This document shows positions 57,263-64,000 of a stretch of 64,000 nt of DNA, piece after piece. The DNA is from Lentisphaera marina. GTDB lineage: Bacteria > Verrucomicrobiota > Lentisphaeria > Lentisphaerales > Lentisphaeraceae. The notes beneath the pieces were generated by a model. It was not told where the DNA came from and ran no database searches. It saw nothing but the letters and a program-made list of their open reading frames with translations. A program made the position numbers and the translations under genes. Where the stretch lies: positions 1 through 64,000 of the forward strand of contig NZ_JAQZZL010000001.1 in the NCBI RefSeq assembly GCF_028745505.1, given 5' to 3'. Position 1 is the stretch's first letter, and every line of letters starts with the position of its first letter.

Positions 57263-58857
57263 ATAAAATTAAACTCAATAAGCAATCACGTCGCCTCTTC
57301 GAATTGATGCATAAAGTTCACGAAAATGACTTAAGTGAAACTGATCAAAGTGAACTCAATAGGATTTTAAAAGAAAGCGAAGAACTGCGCCTCATTTTCC
57401 TTAGTATGCGCGATCAACACATCAGTTTAGATGAAAGACTTAGAAACCGTCTCATAAGTGATCATGCTCTAGGTTTTCAAGAAACGGAAAAAAATGAATC
57501 TGAACCTGAGAAAAAAAATCAGAAAATATTTTTCAAATTCCTCATCATTTTATGCCTTTTGAGTACGGGTTTTCTAATAGGAACTTTTAATAAAAAAGAA
57601 ACACCACATTCAGACGAAAGCTATGAACTAAACACACTACTCGATCCTTTTGAACATCATATTGCTACTATTAGCTCAAGTATCAATACTTATAACAATC
57701 GCCTGAAAGAAGGCCAAGATCTTAAAGCTGGTTGGCTTACAGTTAACAAGGGTAAAATAATACTTCAAATGAGTAGCGGCATGGAAATAAGCATCCAAGC
57801 TCCTACAAAACTCAAATTAATAAACAGCAGTTCCATACAATTAGATTTTGGTAAAATCCATCTTAAATCGGCTTTTGGAAGAAAAGGTTTTAGCGTCGAC
57901 ACCAAGTACGGAAAACTGAATGACCAAGGAGCGGAATTTGGCATACATATTGATTCCTCTATAGCTGCAAGTAATTGCTTCACAGGTGAACTAGCTTTTA
58001 TTCAAGATGATTTCATTCAAATTATTCACGCAGGACAAAATTATTCTCTTAAAGATAGGCAGTTTATCGATAAAGAAATGTATGAAACTGCAGATAAAGT
58101 GAGAGCTCAAGTCAAAAAAGCCACTGCAGAGAAGCTCGCTTCCTGGCGTCAGTATTTACACAAACTTAAATACGATCCTTCGACCGCTTTCCTCTATCAA
58201 TTCTCCCCTAATTCCGCAAGTCCACAAGAACTCATCCAAGAAGTCCATCGCAGTGAATTAGAGCCCGCCCACGGAAAAATTATTGGTGCCTCTTGGGAAC
58301 AAGGGCGTTTCCCTGGTACACATAGTCTAAAATTTGATAGCCCAAATGACCGCGTTAAATTTTTCCTAAATGAAAAATTTGATGCCATGACTTATCATAT
58401 GTGGGTTAAATTTGACAAACTCAATGAAAACAACAATCACCTAGGGATTTTCCTAAGTGAAAAATGGCACCCTCATCAAATCACACTGCAATATGTGAGC
58501 ATTGCAAAAGGCTCATTTTTCAAAGTCCATAGCAAAGACAACTTTGGTCATAGTAGTACTTTTTTAAAACCAGAACAAATCTTGGGGAAATGGTTACTCA
58601 TTTCCTTTACCTTTGATCTCGTAAATGAGCAAGTACACCTCTACCTCAATGGTAAAAATATTGATAAGACATTAAACATAAGTAGTACCCCATTGCAAGC
58701 TCCTTACATTGGCTGGTGCGACCTCATGAATTGGGTTCCCCTAAACTCTCAGGACATTCGAAACACACCCGGACAAGTAGATTTCCTCTCGATTCATCGA
58801 CGAGCTTTTTCCGCTAAAGAAATCCTAGAGTTCTACGAAAAATCAAGGACTCCGTAA
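57259..58857 (+). CDS. Membrane FecR-domain protein with LamG-like C-terminus (putative anti-sigma)
   Basis: 532 residues. The cytoplasmic N-terminal helical part (LNKQSRRLFELMHKVHENDLSETDQSELNRIL) resembles short sigma-binding domains. One membrane helix (FFKFLIILCLLSTGFLIGTF) is followed by a FecR domain (GWLTVNKGKIILQMSSGMEISIQAP, FSVDTKYGKLNDQGAEFGI) and a C-terminal concanavalin/LamG fold (MTYHMWVKFDKL, QVHLYLNGKNID). The layout suggests a carbohydrate- or polymer-sensing transmembrane regulator of the sigma factor. This is common in PVC genomes; the signal is unknown. Confidence 0.85.
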   Translation: MNKIKLNKQSRRLFELMHKVHENDLSETDQSELNRILKESEELRLIFLSMRDQHISLDERLRNRLISDHALGFQETEKNESEPEKKNQKIFFKFLIILCLLSTGFLIGTFNKKETPHSDESYELNTLLDPFEHHIATISSSINTYNNRLKEGQDLKAGWLTVNKGKIILQMSSGMEISIQAPTKLKLINSSSIQLDFGKIHLKSAFGRKGFSVDTKYGKLNDQGAEFGIHIDSSIAASNCFTGELAFIQDDFIQIIHAGQNYSLKDRQFIDKEMYETADKVRAQVKKATAEKLASWRQYLHKLKYDPSTAFLYQFSPNSASPQELIQEVHRSELEPAHGKIIGASWEQGRFPGTHSLKFDSPNDRVKFFLNEKFDAMTYHMWVKFDKLNENNNHLGIFLSEKWHPHQITLQYVSIAKGSFFKVHSKDNFGHSSTFLKPEQILGKWLLISFTFDLVNEQVHLYLNGKNIDKTLNISSTPLQAPYIGWCDLMNWVPLNSQDIRNTPGQVDFLSIHRRAFSAKEILEFYEKSRTP

Positions 58858-58876
58858 AACTCCAAAGTTTTAAGAA

Positions 58877-59488
58877 CTAGCCTTTATCTTCCTCTACTTC
58901 ATTGCTAAGCGTGCTTATATAAGCAAGTAAATCTTTCATTTCTTTTTCATTGGGATTTTTTCCCTCACCATGAGAACGGATACCCTGAGAAAACTTCTTA
59001 AACTGCCCTTGCAAGTACCAATCAATTTGTACATTCAGCGGTGGAGCTAACTTACTGCGAATCCCCAATCCTTTTTCACCATGGCAAGAAGCGCAGTCAC
59101 GAGCATAAATTTTTGCACCTTGCTTATGATCACCTTCTTTTAAGGTCTGACGATTTTTCAAAGGTTTCATACCTTGAATATGCTTACCCAAAAAGGCAAT
59201 ACTCTTATCATCTAGAGTCTGAGTCATACTCTGCATCATTTTCCCTTCAAGATCCAAAGCATGTGCGCCACGTTTCCCATCACGGAAATGACGTAATTGC
59301 TGAGCCACATACCAACGTGGCAAACCCGCTATAGATGCAACTTTCATTGACTTCAAACCATGGCCATCATCCAAATGACAAGCCGTACAACGATCTTTAA
59401 ATATTAGCTCGGCTTGCTCAGCCACTGTTGGCTCAGCTAAAATCGTAGCTGAAAATACACTACTTAATAAAACGAATAAAAACTTCAT
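58877..59488 (-). CDS. Periplasmic dihaem cytochrome c (c4-like)
   Basis: 203 residues. Signal peptide MKFLFVLLSSVFSATILA. Two class I cytochrome c domains: CTACH (34-38) with Met in KMMQSM, and CASCH in the second half (GAKIYARDCASCHGEKGLG). The duplicated architecture is that of cytochrome c4-type electron shuttles. Converges with the FecR/LamG gene, 19 bp apart. Confidence 0.9.
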   Translation of the reverse strand: MKFLFVLLSSVFSATILAEPTVAEQAELIFKDRCTACHLDDGHGLKSMKVASIAGLPRWYVAQQLRHFRDGKRGAHALDLEGKMMQSMTQTLDDKSIAFLGKHIQGMKPLKNRQTLKEGDHKQGAKIYARDCASCHGEKGLGIRSKLAPPLNVQIDWYLQGQFKKFSQGIRSHGEGKNPNEKEMKDLLAYISTLSNEVEEDKG

Positions 59489-59758
59489 AGTTACCCTTAA
59501 ACTTATTTTTTATAATCAAGTTAACATACTAAGCTTTATGTTACAAATATTATTGAGTTAACAGCTCTTTAAAAGATCTTGATAAAAAGTCCTTTGGCAA
59601 GCCACTAAAAATCCCCCGCAAACACCTTCATTTACATAGACTTAAAAATAAAGTATTTGACAGGCTTGAAAGTCATAGAAGAAACGCTATTTTCCGCGAC
59701 CTTTTGTCTTCGGGCAATTGGAACAAGCATAATTATTAACAAATCTAGGAATTTAAAT

Positions 59759-60025
59759 ATGGCACACGCACCTTCTGCGAAAAGACATATAAGAGCCGAC
59801 GAAAAAAAGCGCATCCGCAACAAGGCTCGCAAAAGCGCTATTACGACTTTTGAAAAGAAGTTCAACGCTTTTCTAAGCGAAGGCAACACTGAAGAAGCTA
59901 AAAAAGCTCTTCAAGTTTGTTTCTCTGCATACGACAGAGCAGCTAAAAAAGGCGTTGTAAAAAAGTCTACTGCTGATCGCAAGAAATCACGTCTTAATCT
60001 CGCTTTAAATAAAGCAAGTAAATAA
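59759..60025 (+). CDS. rpsT: 30S ribosomal protein S20
   Basis: 88 residues from ATG 59759 (TAGGAATTTAAAT upstream); the long upstream TTG extension is rejected. MAHAPSAKRHIRADEKKRIRNKARKS and AYDRAAKKGVVKKSTADRKKSRL are S20 hallmarks. Lies just upstream of rpsB-tsf-pyrH. Confidence 0.95.
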   Translation: MAHAPSAKRHIRADEKKRIRNKARKSAITTFEKKFNAFLSEGNTEEAKKALQVCFSAYDRAAKKGVVKKSTADRKKSRLNLALNKASK

Positions 60026-60103
60026 TTTAATACTACTAAAAAATACTTAAACTCGATTGCTTGATTACCGAAACTAAAGCATTCAAAACCAATAGGAAGA
60101 GAT

Positions 60104-61165
60104 ATGTCAATCAAAATTACTGACCTACTTGAAGCCGGCGTACACTTCGGCCACCAAACTCGTCGCTGGAATCCAAAAATGAAACCATACATTTACGGTT
60201 CTAGAAACGGTATCCACATTTTCGACCTGAGCAAAACTATGGTTGCTCTTAATAATGCTTGTAAATTCCTCTACTCAACAGTTGCTGATGGCGGCGATGT
60301 ACTCTTCATTGGGACTAAGCGCCAATCACAAGAGATCGTAGAAGAAGCTGCAAAAGCTAGTAACATGCACTACATCTCATACCGCTGGCTGGGTGGTACT
60401 CTTACTAACCTTACTACTATCCGTAAGAGTGTTGCTAAGCTTAAAAAATACACAAAAATGGAAGAGGACGGTACTCTTGACGCAATGAAGAAGAAAGAAG
60501 CTTCACAAATTCGTCGCGAGAAAACTAAACTCGAAAACTCACTTTCTGGTATCATTGACCTTCAACGTCCACCTGCAGTAGTTGTTATTGTTGACATCAA
60601 CAAAGAACACATTGCCATCAAAGAAGCTCACTCACTCGGTATTCCAGTTGTTGCTATCCTCGACTCAAACTCTAACCCTGACTCTGTTACTCACGGTATC
60701 CCTGGTAACGATGATGCTGTACGTTCTGTACAAGTTATCTTCGACCAACTCAGTGCTGCAGTTGTAGCTGGTAAAGGTATTGCTGACGCAAAAGCTGCTG
60801 AAAAAGCTAAAGAAGACAAGATCAAAGCTGAAAAAGCTAAAGCTGAAAAAGCTGAAAAAATCAAAGCAGACAAAGAAAAAGCTGAAAAAGCTAAAGCTGA
60901 GAAAGCTGAAAAGGCAAAAGAAGCTAAAGCTAAGAAAGCTGCTGAAGCTAAAGCTAAAAAAGCTGAAGAAGCTAAAGCCGCTCCTGCTAAAGAAGAGAAA
61001 GCTGAAGAAGCTGCTCCTGCTAAAGCTGAAGAAGCTGCTCCAAAAGCGAAAAAAGCTCCTGCTAAAAAAGCTGCTGCAAAGAAAGCTCCTGCTAAAGAAG
61101 AGAAGGCTGAAGAAGCTGCTCCTGCTAAAGCTGAAGAAGCTGCTGAGCCAGAAGCTAAAGCATAA
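60104..61165 (+). CDS. rpsB: 30S ribosomal protein S2 with long Lys/Ala/Glu-rich tail
   Basis: 353 residues; normal S2 is about 230-260. The first 230 are canonical (LLEAGVHFGHQTRRWNPKMKPYIYG, RWLGGTLTNL, IPGNDDAVRSVQVIFDQL). The last roughly 120 residues are a repetitive Lys/Ala/Glu tail with AEKAKAEKAEK units and a PAKKAAAKKAPAK segment, like histone H1-type tails. The tail is encoded by tandem AAAGCTGAA-type codons. AGGAAGAGAT precedes the ATG. Confidence 0.95.
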   Translation: MSIKITDLLEAGVHFGHQTRRWNPKMKPYIYGSRNGIHIFDLSKTMVALNNACKFLYSTVADGGDVLFIGTKRQSQEIVEEAAKASNMHYISYRWLGGTLTNLTTIRKSVAKLKKYTKMEEDGTLDAMKKKEASQIRREKTKLENSLSGIIDLQRPPAVVVIVDINKEHIAIKEAHSLGIPVVAILDSNSNPDSVTHGIPGNDDAVRSVQVIFDQLSAAVVAGKGIADAKAAEKAKEDKIKAEKAKAEKAEKIKADKEKAEKAKAEKAEKAKEAKAKKAAEAKAKKAEEAKAAPAKEEKAEEAAPAKAEEAAPKAKKAPAKKAAAKKAPAKEEKAEEAAPAKAEEAAEPEAKA

Positions 61166-61181
61166 GATTATTTTGATACCT

Positions 61182-61199
61182 TGCGACCTTCGGGTCGCA
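61182..61199 (+). other. UUCG-capped hairpin between rpsB and tsf
   Basis: TGCGACC-TTCG-GGTCGCA, a 7-bp stem with an extra-stable tetraloop, 16 bp after the rpsB stop, no T-tract. Likely an mRNA processing or stability element that sets the rpsB/tsf ratio. Confidence 0.7.
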
Positions 61200-61224
61200 T
61201 AAACAAAACTTAAGGAAAAAACAA

Positions 61225-62016
61225 ATGGCTATTTCTGCTAAAGATATCGCTGCTCTCCGCAAAGCTACTAATTGCGGCCTCCTCGATTGCAAAAAAGCAC
61301 TCACTGAATCCGAAGGCGACTTCGATAAAGCTGTTGAAATCCTCCGTAAAAGAGGCCAAGCTAAGGCTGTTAAAAAAGCTGGTCGCGAAGCTAACGAAGG
61401 TATTGTTGTTGCTAAAGTTGAAGGCAACAAAGCTGCGATCACACAACTTTCTTGTGAAACTGACTTCGTAGGTAACACTGACCGTTTCCGCGATTACGCT
61501 GCTTCACTTCTCGACAAAACTATTGCTAGCGACGCTAACGGCGACGTAACTGAAGCAATTGCTACACAAGAGAAAGACGACCTCATCTCAATGATTGCTA
61601 CAATCGGCGAAAACATGCAAATCGTTTCAGCTCAGTCTTGGACCACTGAAGGTCAACTACACACTTACATCCACGGTAACGGCCGCATTGGTGTACTTGT
61701 TGACGTTGAAGGCGAAATTGACGAAGCTGGTTTAAAAGCTATCGGTATGCACATCGCTGCATTCAGCCCTTCTTATGTTGACGACTCTGCAGTACCTGCA
61801 ACAGACGTTGAAAAAGAAAAAGCTATCTTTGCTGAAAAAGCAAAAGGTAAGCCTGCTGAGATCGCTGAAAAAATCGTTAATGGTTCAGTTCAAAAATGGT
61901 TCAAGGAAGTTTGCCTTGTAAACCAGCCTTGGATCATGGATGACAAAATCACTATTACACAAGCTTACCCTAAAGCTACTGTAAAGCGTTTCGCACTCTG
62001 CAAGATCGGTAAATAA
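61225..62016 (+). CDS. tsf: Elongation factor Ts
   Basis: 263 residues. N-terminal UBA-like domain and TDVGxC-like loop (LRKATNCGLLDCKKALTESEGDFDKAVEILRKRG), core with SCETDFVGNTDRF. It is the nucleotide exchange factor for EF-Tu. Preceded by AAGGAAAAAAC. Order rpsB-tsf-pyrH is conserved across bacteria. Confidence 0.96.
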   Translation: MAISAKDIAALRKATNCGLLDCKKALTESEGDFDKAVEILRKRGQAKAVKKAGREANEGIVVAKVEGNKAAITQLSCETDFVGNTDRFRDYAASLLDKTIASDANGDVTEAIATQEKDDLISMIATIGENMQIVSAQSWTTEGQLHTYIHGNGRIGVLVDVEGEIDEAGLKAIGMHIAAFSPSYVDDSAVPATDVEKEKAIFAEKAKGKPAEIAEKIVNGSVQKWFKEVCLVNQPWIMDDKITITQAYPKATVKRFALCKIGK

Positions 62017-62025
62017 TCATTGCCT

Positions 62026-62616
62026 ATGTCACCTGTATATAAACGAATCATACTCAAACTTAGCGGTGAAGTTCTTCGCTCTGACGACAACTGCATCAGC
62101 CCTGCCATTGTACAAGAAATGTCTGAGGCTATTAAATCAGTTGTCGATATGGGCGTCGAAGTTGCTCTAGTTATTGGCGGAGGAAATATCTTCCGCGGAC
62201 TTAGCGCTTCTCGCAAAGGGATGGATCGTACCACAGGTGACTACATGGGAATGATGGCCACTTGCATCAATGCCCTGGCTCTTCAAGATGGCTTGGAGAG
62301 TCTCGGCATCCCAACTCGCGTTCAATCTGCCATTGCTATGCAGCAGATTTGCGAACCCTACATCCGACGTAAAGCCGTAAGGCACCTCGAAAAAGGTCGC
62401 GTCGTGATTTTTGCTGCTGGTACAGGCAGTCCTTATTTCTCTACAGACACAACAGCTGCACTTCGTGCTAACGAGATCAATGCTGAAGTCGTCTTAAAAG
62501 CTACTAAAGTTGATGGTATCTACGATAAAGACCCTGCAAAATTTGATGACGCCGTGAAGTATAAGGAAATCTCTTATACAGAGCCTTTTGCAAAAGTCAT
62601 AAAACAAGCTGAATAA
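62026..62616 (+). pseudogene. pyrH: UMP kinase, 5' part, interrupted by IS copy 2
   Basis: Makes UDP from UMP. 185 native codons from ATG 62026: [62 protein letters not shown] and the start of [11 protein letters not shown], ending ISYT at 62580. The next 11 codons and the stop (62614-62616) come from the IS end. The native continuation [11 protein letters not shown]... resumes at 63916. About 50 C-terminal residues, which form the last strands and helices of the fold, are cut off, so the product is probably inactive. Normally essential. Confidence 0.9.
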
Positions 62617-63914
62617 AAGTAGAAACATGTTATCTCAATAGTTACCAAAACAAAAAGAGAAAAAACATGAATCTACCCGGCTTATGGGATACCATAGAAA
62701 AGTATTTATTTCCAGGCTTAGAAGAACTTTTAGGCGGAGAATTAACTAAGAAAGAGAAAGAGTTTGTTCGCATCTGCACAATAACTGAGCTTGATCAGTT
62801 CAGCCATGAATTTGAATGGTGTGGATTTGGGCGACCTCCGAAAGATCATTTTAATATAGTGAAAGCTTACATAGCCAAATCCGTTTATAACTTCGATACA
62901 ACAAGATCTTTTATAGACTTTCTCAAATCAAGTACAAAGATACGTCGTTTATGTGGTTGGGAATTTGCAAAACAGCTTCCTCATGAAAGTACTTTTTCTA
63001 GAGTATTTGCAGAAATCACCGCCTCTCAGCTCTGCCAAAGAATCCATGAATTCTTAGTGGTAAAACATTGTGGAGACACCTTAGTACCGCACATTAGTAG
63101 AGATTCTTCAGCAATTGAAGCTAGAGAAAAAGTCATGTCTGAACCAGGGGCTGAGCCTAAAGCCCCTAAGAAACGAGGGCGGCCTAAAAAAGGTGAGATC
63201 CGAATTAAAGAAAAAACCGTAGTGGAAAAGCAGGTCGACCGGTCACTTGAAGAAAACTTAAAAGAGCTCCCAACGCACTGTAATAAAGGGACAAAGAAAA
63301 ACAGTAATGGTTATAAAGTTTCATGGAAAGGCTACAAGCTTCACTTAGATTGTATTGATGGAGATATACCAGTCGCAGGCCTATTGAGTTCAGCGTCTTT
63401 ACACGACAGCCAAGCGGCAATCCCTTTAGCACAGATTAGCGCACAACGCATAACTAATTTATATGATTTAATGGATGCAGCCTATGATTCACCTTCTATC
63501 CATAAATTCAGCCATCTTTTAGGACATAAATCTATTATTGATCACAATCCTAGAAAAACTGGGGAGAAAAAGATTTTTGACCCGCCTGAAAAAGAACGGT
63601 ACAAACAGCGGTCATCTGTTGAAAGAGTCTTTTCGAACTTAAAAGACAACTATGGTGGTAGGATGATCAGAGTACGAGGACATGCAAAAGTCATGACTCA
63701 TCTAATGTTTGGCATTATTGCAATAACAGCAAACCAACTCTTCAAGACTATTTAGCAACTAACATAAAACTATACGTCATGATCAACTTGCGTCCATTTT
63801 TGGCTTGTTTATACTCACATGTATCCAATTTCGAGATACATGTGAGCGAGATCTTAAGATTTATCCTGGATGAACTTTTTAATCACTCTAATTCAGGACT
63901 TTTGCAAAAGGATC
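62581..63914 (+). mobile_element. 1,334-bp insertion sequence, copy 2, inside pyrH
   Basis: Same ends (GAGCCTTTTGC... and ...GCAAAAGGATC) and the same length as 47932-49265, offset 14,649 bp, same orientation. The bases outside are TACA on the left and AGAT on the right. A clean 4-bp duplication would need TACA on the right, so three bases seem to be missing at that junction. Inserted in the sense direction of the rpsT-rpsB-tsf-pyrH region. Confidence 0.92.
62667..63755 (+). CDS. IS transposase, DDE_Tnp_1 type, copy 2
   Basis: 362 residues, identical to the protein at 48018-49106, including the AT-hook-like KKRGRPKKG and the D, D, E residues. Reads in the same direction as pyrH and so can be transcribed from the tsf-pyrH operon. 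AGAGAAAAAAC precedes the ATG. Confidence 0.92.
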   Translation: MNLPGLWDTIEKYLFPGLEELLGGELTKKEKEFVRICTITELDQFSHEFEWCGFGRPPKDHFNIVKAYIAKSVYNFDTTRSFIDFLKSSTKIRRLCGWEFAKQLPHESTFSRVFAEITASQLCQRIHEFLVVKHCGDTLVPHISRDSSAIEAREKVMSEPGAEPKAPKKRGRPKKGEIRIKEKTVVEKQVDRSLEENLKELPTHCNKGTKKNSNGYKVSWKGYKLHLDCIDGDIPVAGLLSSASLHDSQAAIPLAQISAQRITNLYDLMDAAYDSPSIHKFSHLLGHKSIIDHNPRKTGEKKIFDPPEKERYKQRSSVERVFSNLKDNYGGRMIRVRGHAKVMTHLMFGIIAITANQLFKTI

Positions 63915-63915
63915 A

Positions 63916-64000
63916 GATTGTCTCAGTAAGCAACTTCAAGTCATGGACTCAACTGCTTTCACTTTATGCATGGACAACAACTTACCTATTATTGTTTTTG
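63916..64000 (+). pseudogene. pyrH: UMP kinase, 3' part after IS copy 2 (runs off the window)
   Basis: Reads [20 protein letters not shown] then NNLPIIVF to the window edge. This aligns directly with the [24 protein letters not shown] part of known UMP kinases and continues ISYT at 62580 without a lost residue. It proves that the IS split one pyrH gene. Confidence 0.9.

Noticed and set aside
59641..59758. Promoter with TTGACA before rpsT
   Set aside because: TTGACA at 59657 lacks a -10 box at a workable distance; a weaker TTGAAA/TATTTT pair is possible but not strong enough to list.
60780..61202. Lys/Leu-rich ORF over the rpsB tail
   Set aside because: Frame-shifted reading of the repetitive AAAGCTGAA codons of rpsB.
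47932..63914. Composite transposon carrying the genes between the two IS copies
   Set aside because: The enclosed genes include core housekeeping genes (rpsT, rpsB, tsf), and each IS interrupts its own separate gene, so these are independent insertions.

Overview
The window looks like a piece of the chromosome of a marine Lentisphaerae bacterium (PVC superphylum), probably close to Lentisphaera. The evidence is the family mix. There is a PSCyt1/DUF1549/DUF1553 cytochrome paired with a DUF1501 protein, and a DUF1592/1588/1585 protein paired with a DUF1552 protein. There are also a secreted sulfatase, a ThuA protein, several prepilin-like proteins with an [10 protein letters not shown]-terminus (two of them with a DGH tail), and an ECF sigma factor followed by a FecR/LamG protein. 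DNA is AT-rich (about 40% GC by eye). The organism is inferred from family content only; there is no rRNA here.

Layout. 1-2.7 kb is an AT-rich, repeat-filled stretch. It reads as a small array of cassette-like units separated by imperfect palindromes, two units being near-identical duplicates; it ends with two tiny genes. 2.8-8.2 kb (minus): cysD-cysN and an M16C peptidase. 8.4-12.5 kb: nrdA-nrdB-ferredoxin behind two NrdR-like boxes and closed by a terminator. 12.6-14.8 kb: an octahaem TPR lipoprotein. 14.9-16.6 kb: an IS1380-family element that has cut off the front of a DUF1592-type gene, followed by DUF1552, two prepilins, an unknown gene, a nitronate monooxygenase and a third prepilin. 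23.9-24.0 kb: a likely free-standing structured small RNA with its own promoter and terminator. 24-29 kb (minus): SpoIIE-type phosphatase-mreC-mreD-mrdA. 29-30.4 kb: thyA-folA. 30.6-33.8 kb: a 59-residue membrane peptide gene, a cytochrome c', ilvC, and a lipoprotein with a YiiX-like hydrolase. 34-36.7 kb: rbfA-truB-ribF-murI. 37-42.6 kb: a coiled-coil membrane protein, then minus-strand genes for a BioD/DRTGG ATPase, a phosphodiesterase, a lipoprotein, OsmC, rhodanese and cysM. 43-50 kb: accessory DNA with an unknown gene, an IS1380-type transposase, a ThuA protein, a sulfatase and the first copy of a 1,334-bp IS. 51-59.5 kb: an AlaDH/PNT-family enzyme, the DUF1501/PSCyt1 pair, the ECF sigma/FecR-LamG pair and a dihaem cytochrome. 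59.7-64 kb: rpsT, rpsB, tsf and pyrH.

The most notable observations are these. (1) pyrH, normally essential, is split near its 3' end by the second, identical copy of the 1,334-bp IS; the missing C-terminal codons can be read on the far side. (2) The first copy split the signal peptide of an alpha/beta hydrolase; removing the IS and one TATT duplication restores a perfect secretion signal. (3) A roughly 90-nt RNA-like element with promoter, closed end stem and T-tract matches no family I know. (4) The cassette-like array at 0.84-2.26 kb has duplicated gene-less units whose edges fall exactly on attC-like core triplets.

Functionally the window joins housekeeping (translation, dNTP supply by NrdAB-ThyA-FolA, cell-shape machinery, sulfate activation and cysteine synthesis) to the secreted polysaccharide/sulfate-ester degradation and haem-rich periplasm typical of marine PVC bacteria. 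IS activity has damaged at least three genes.
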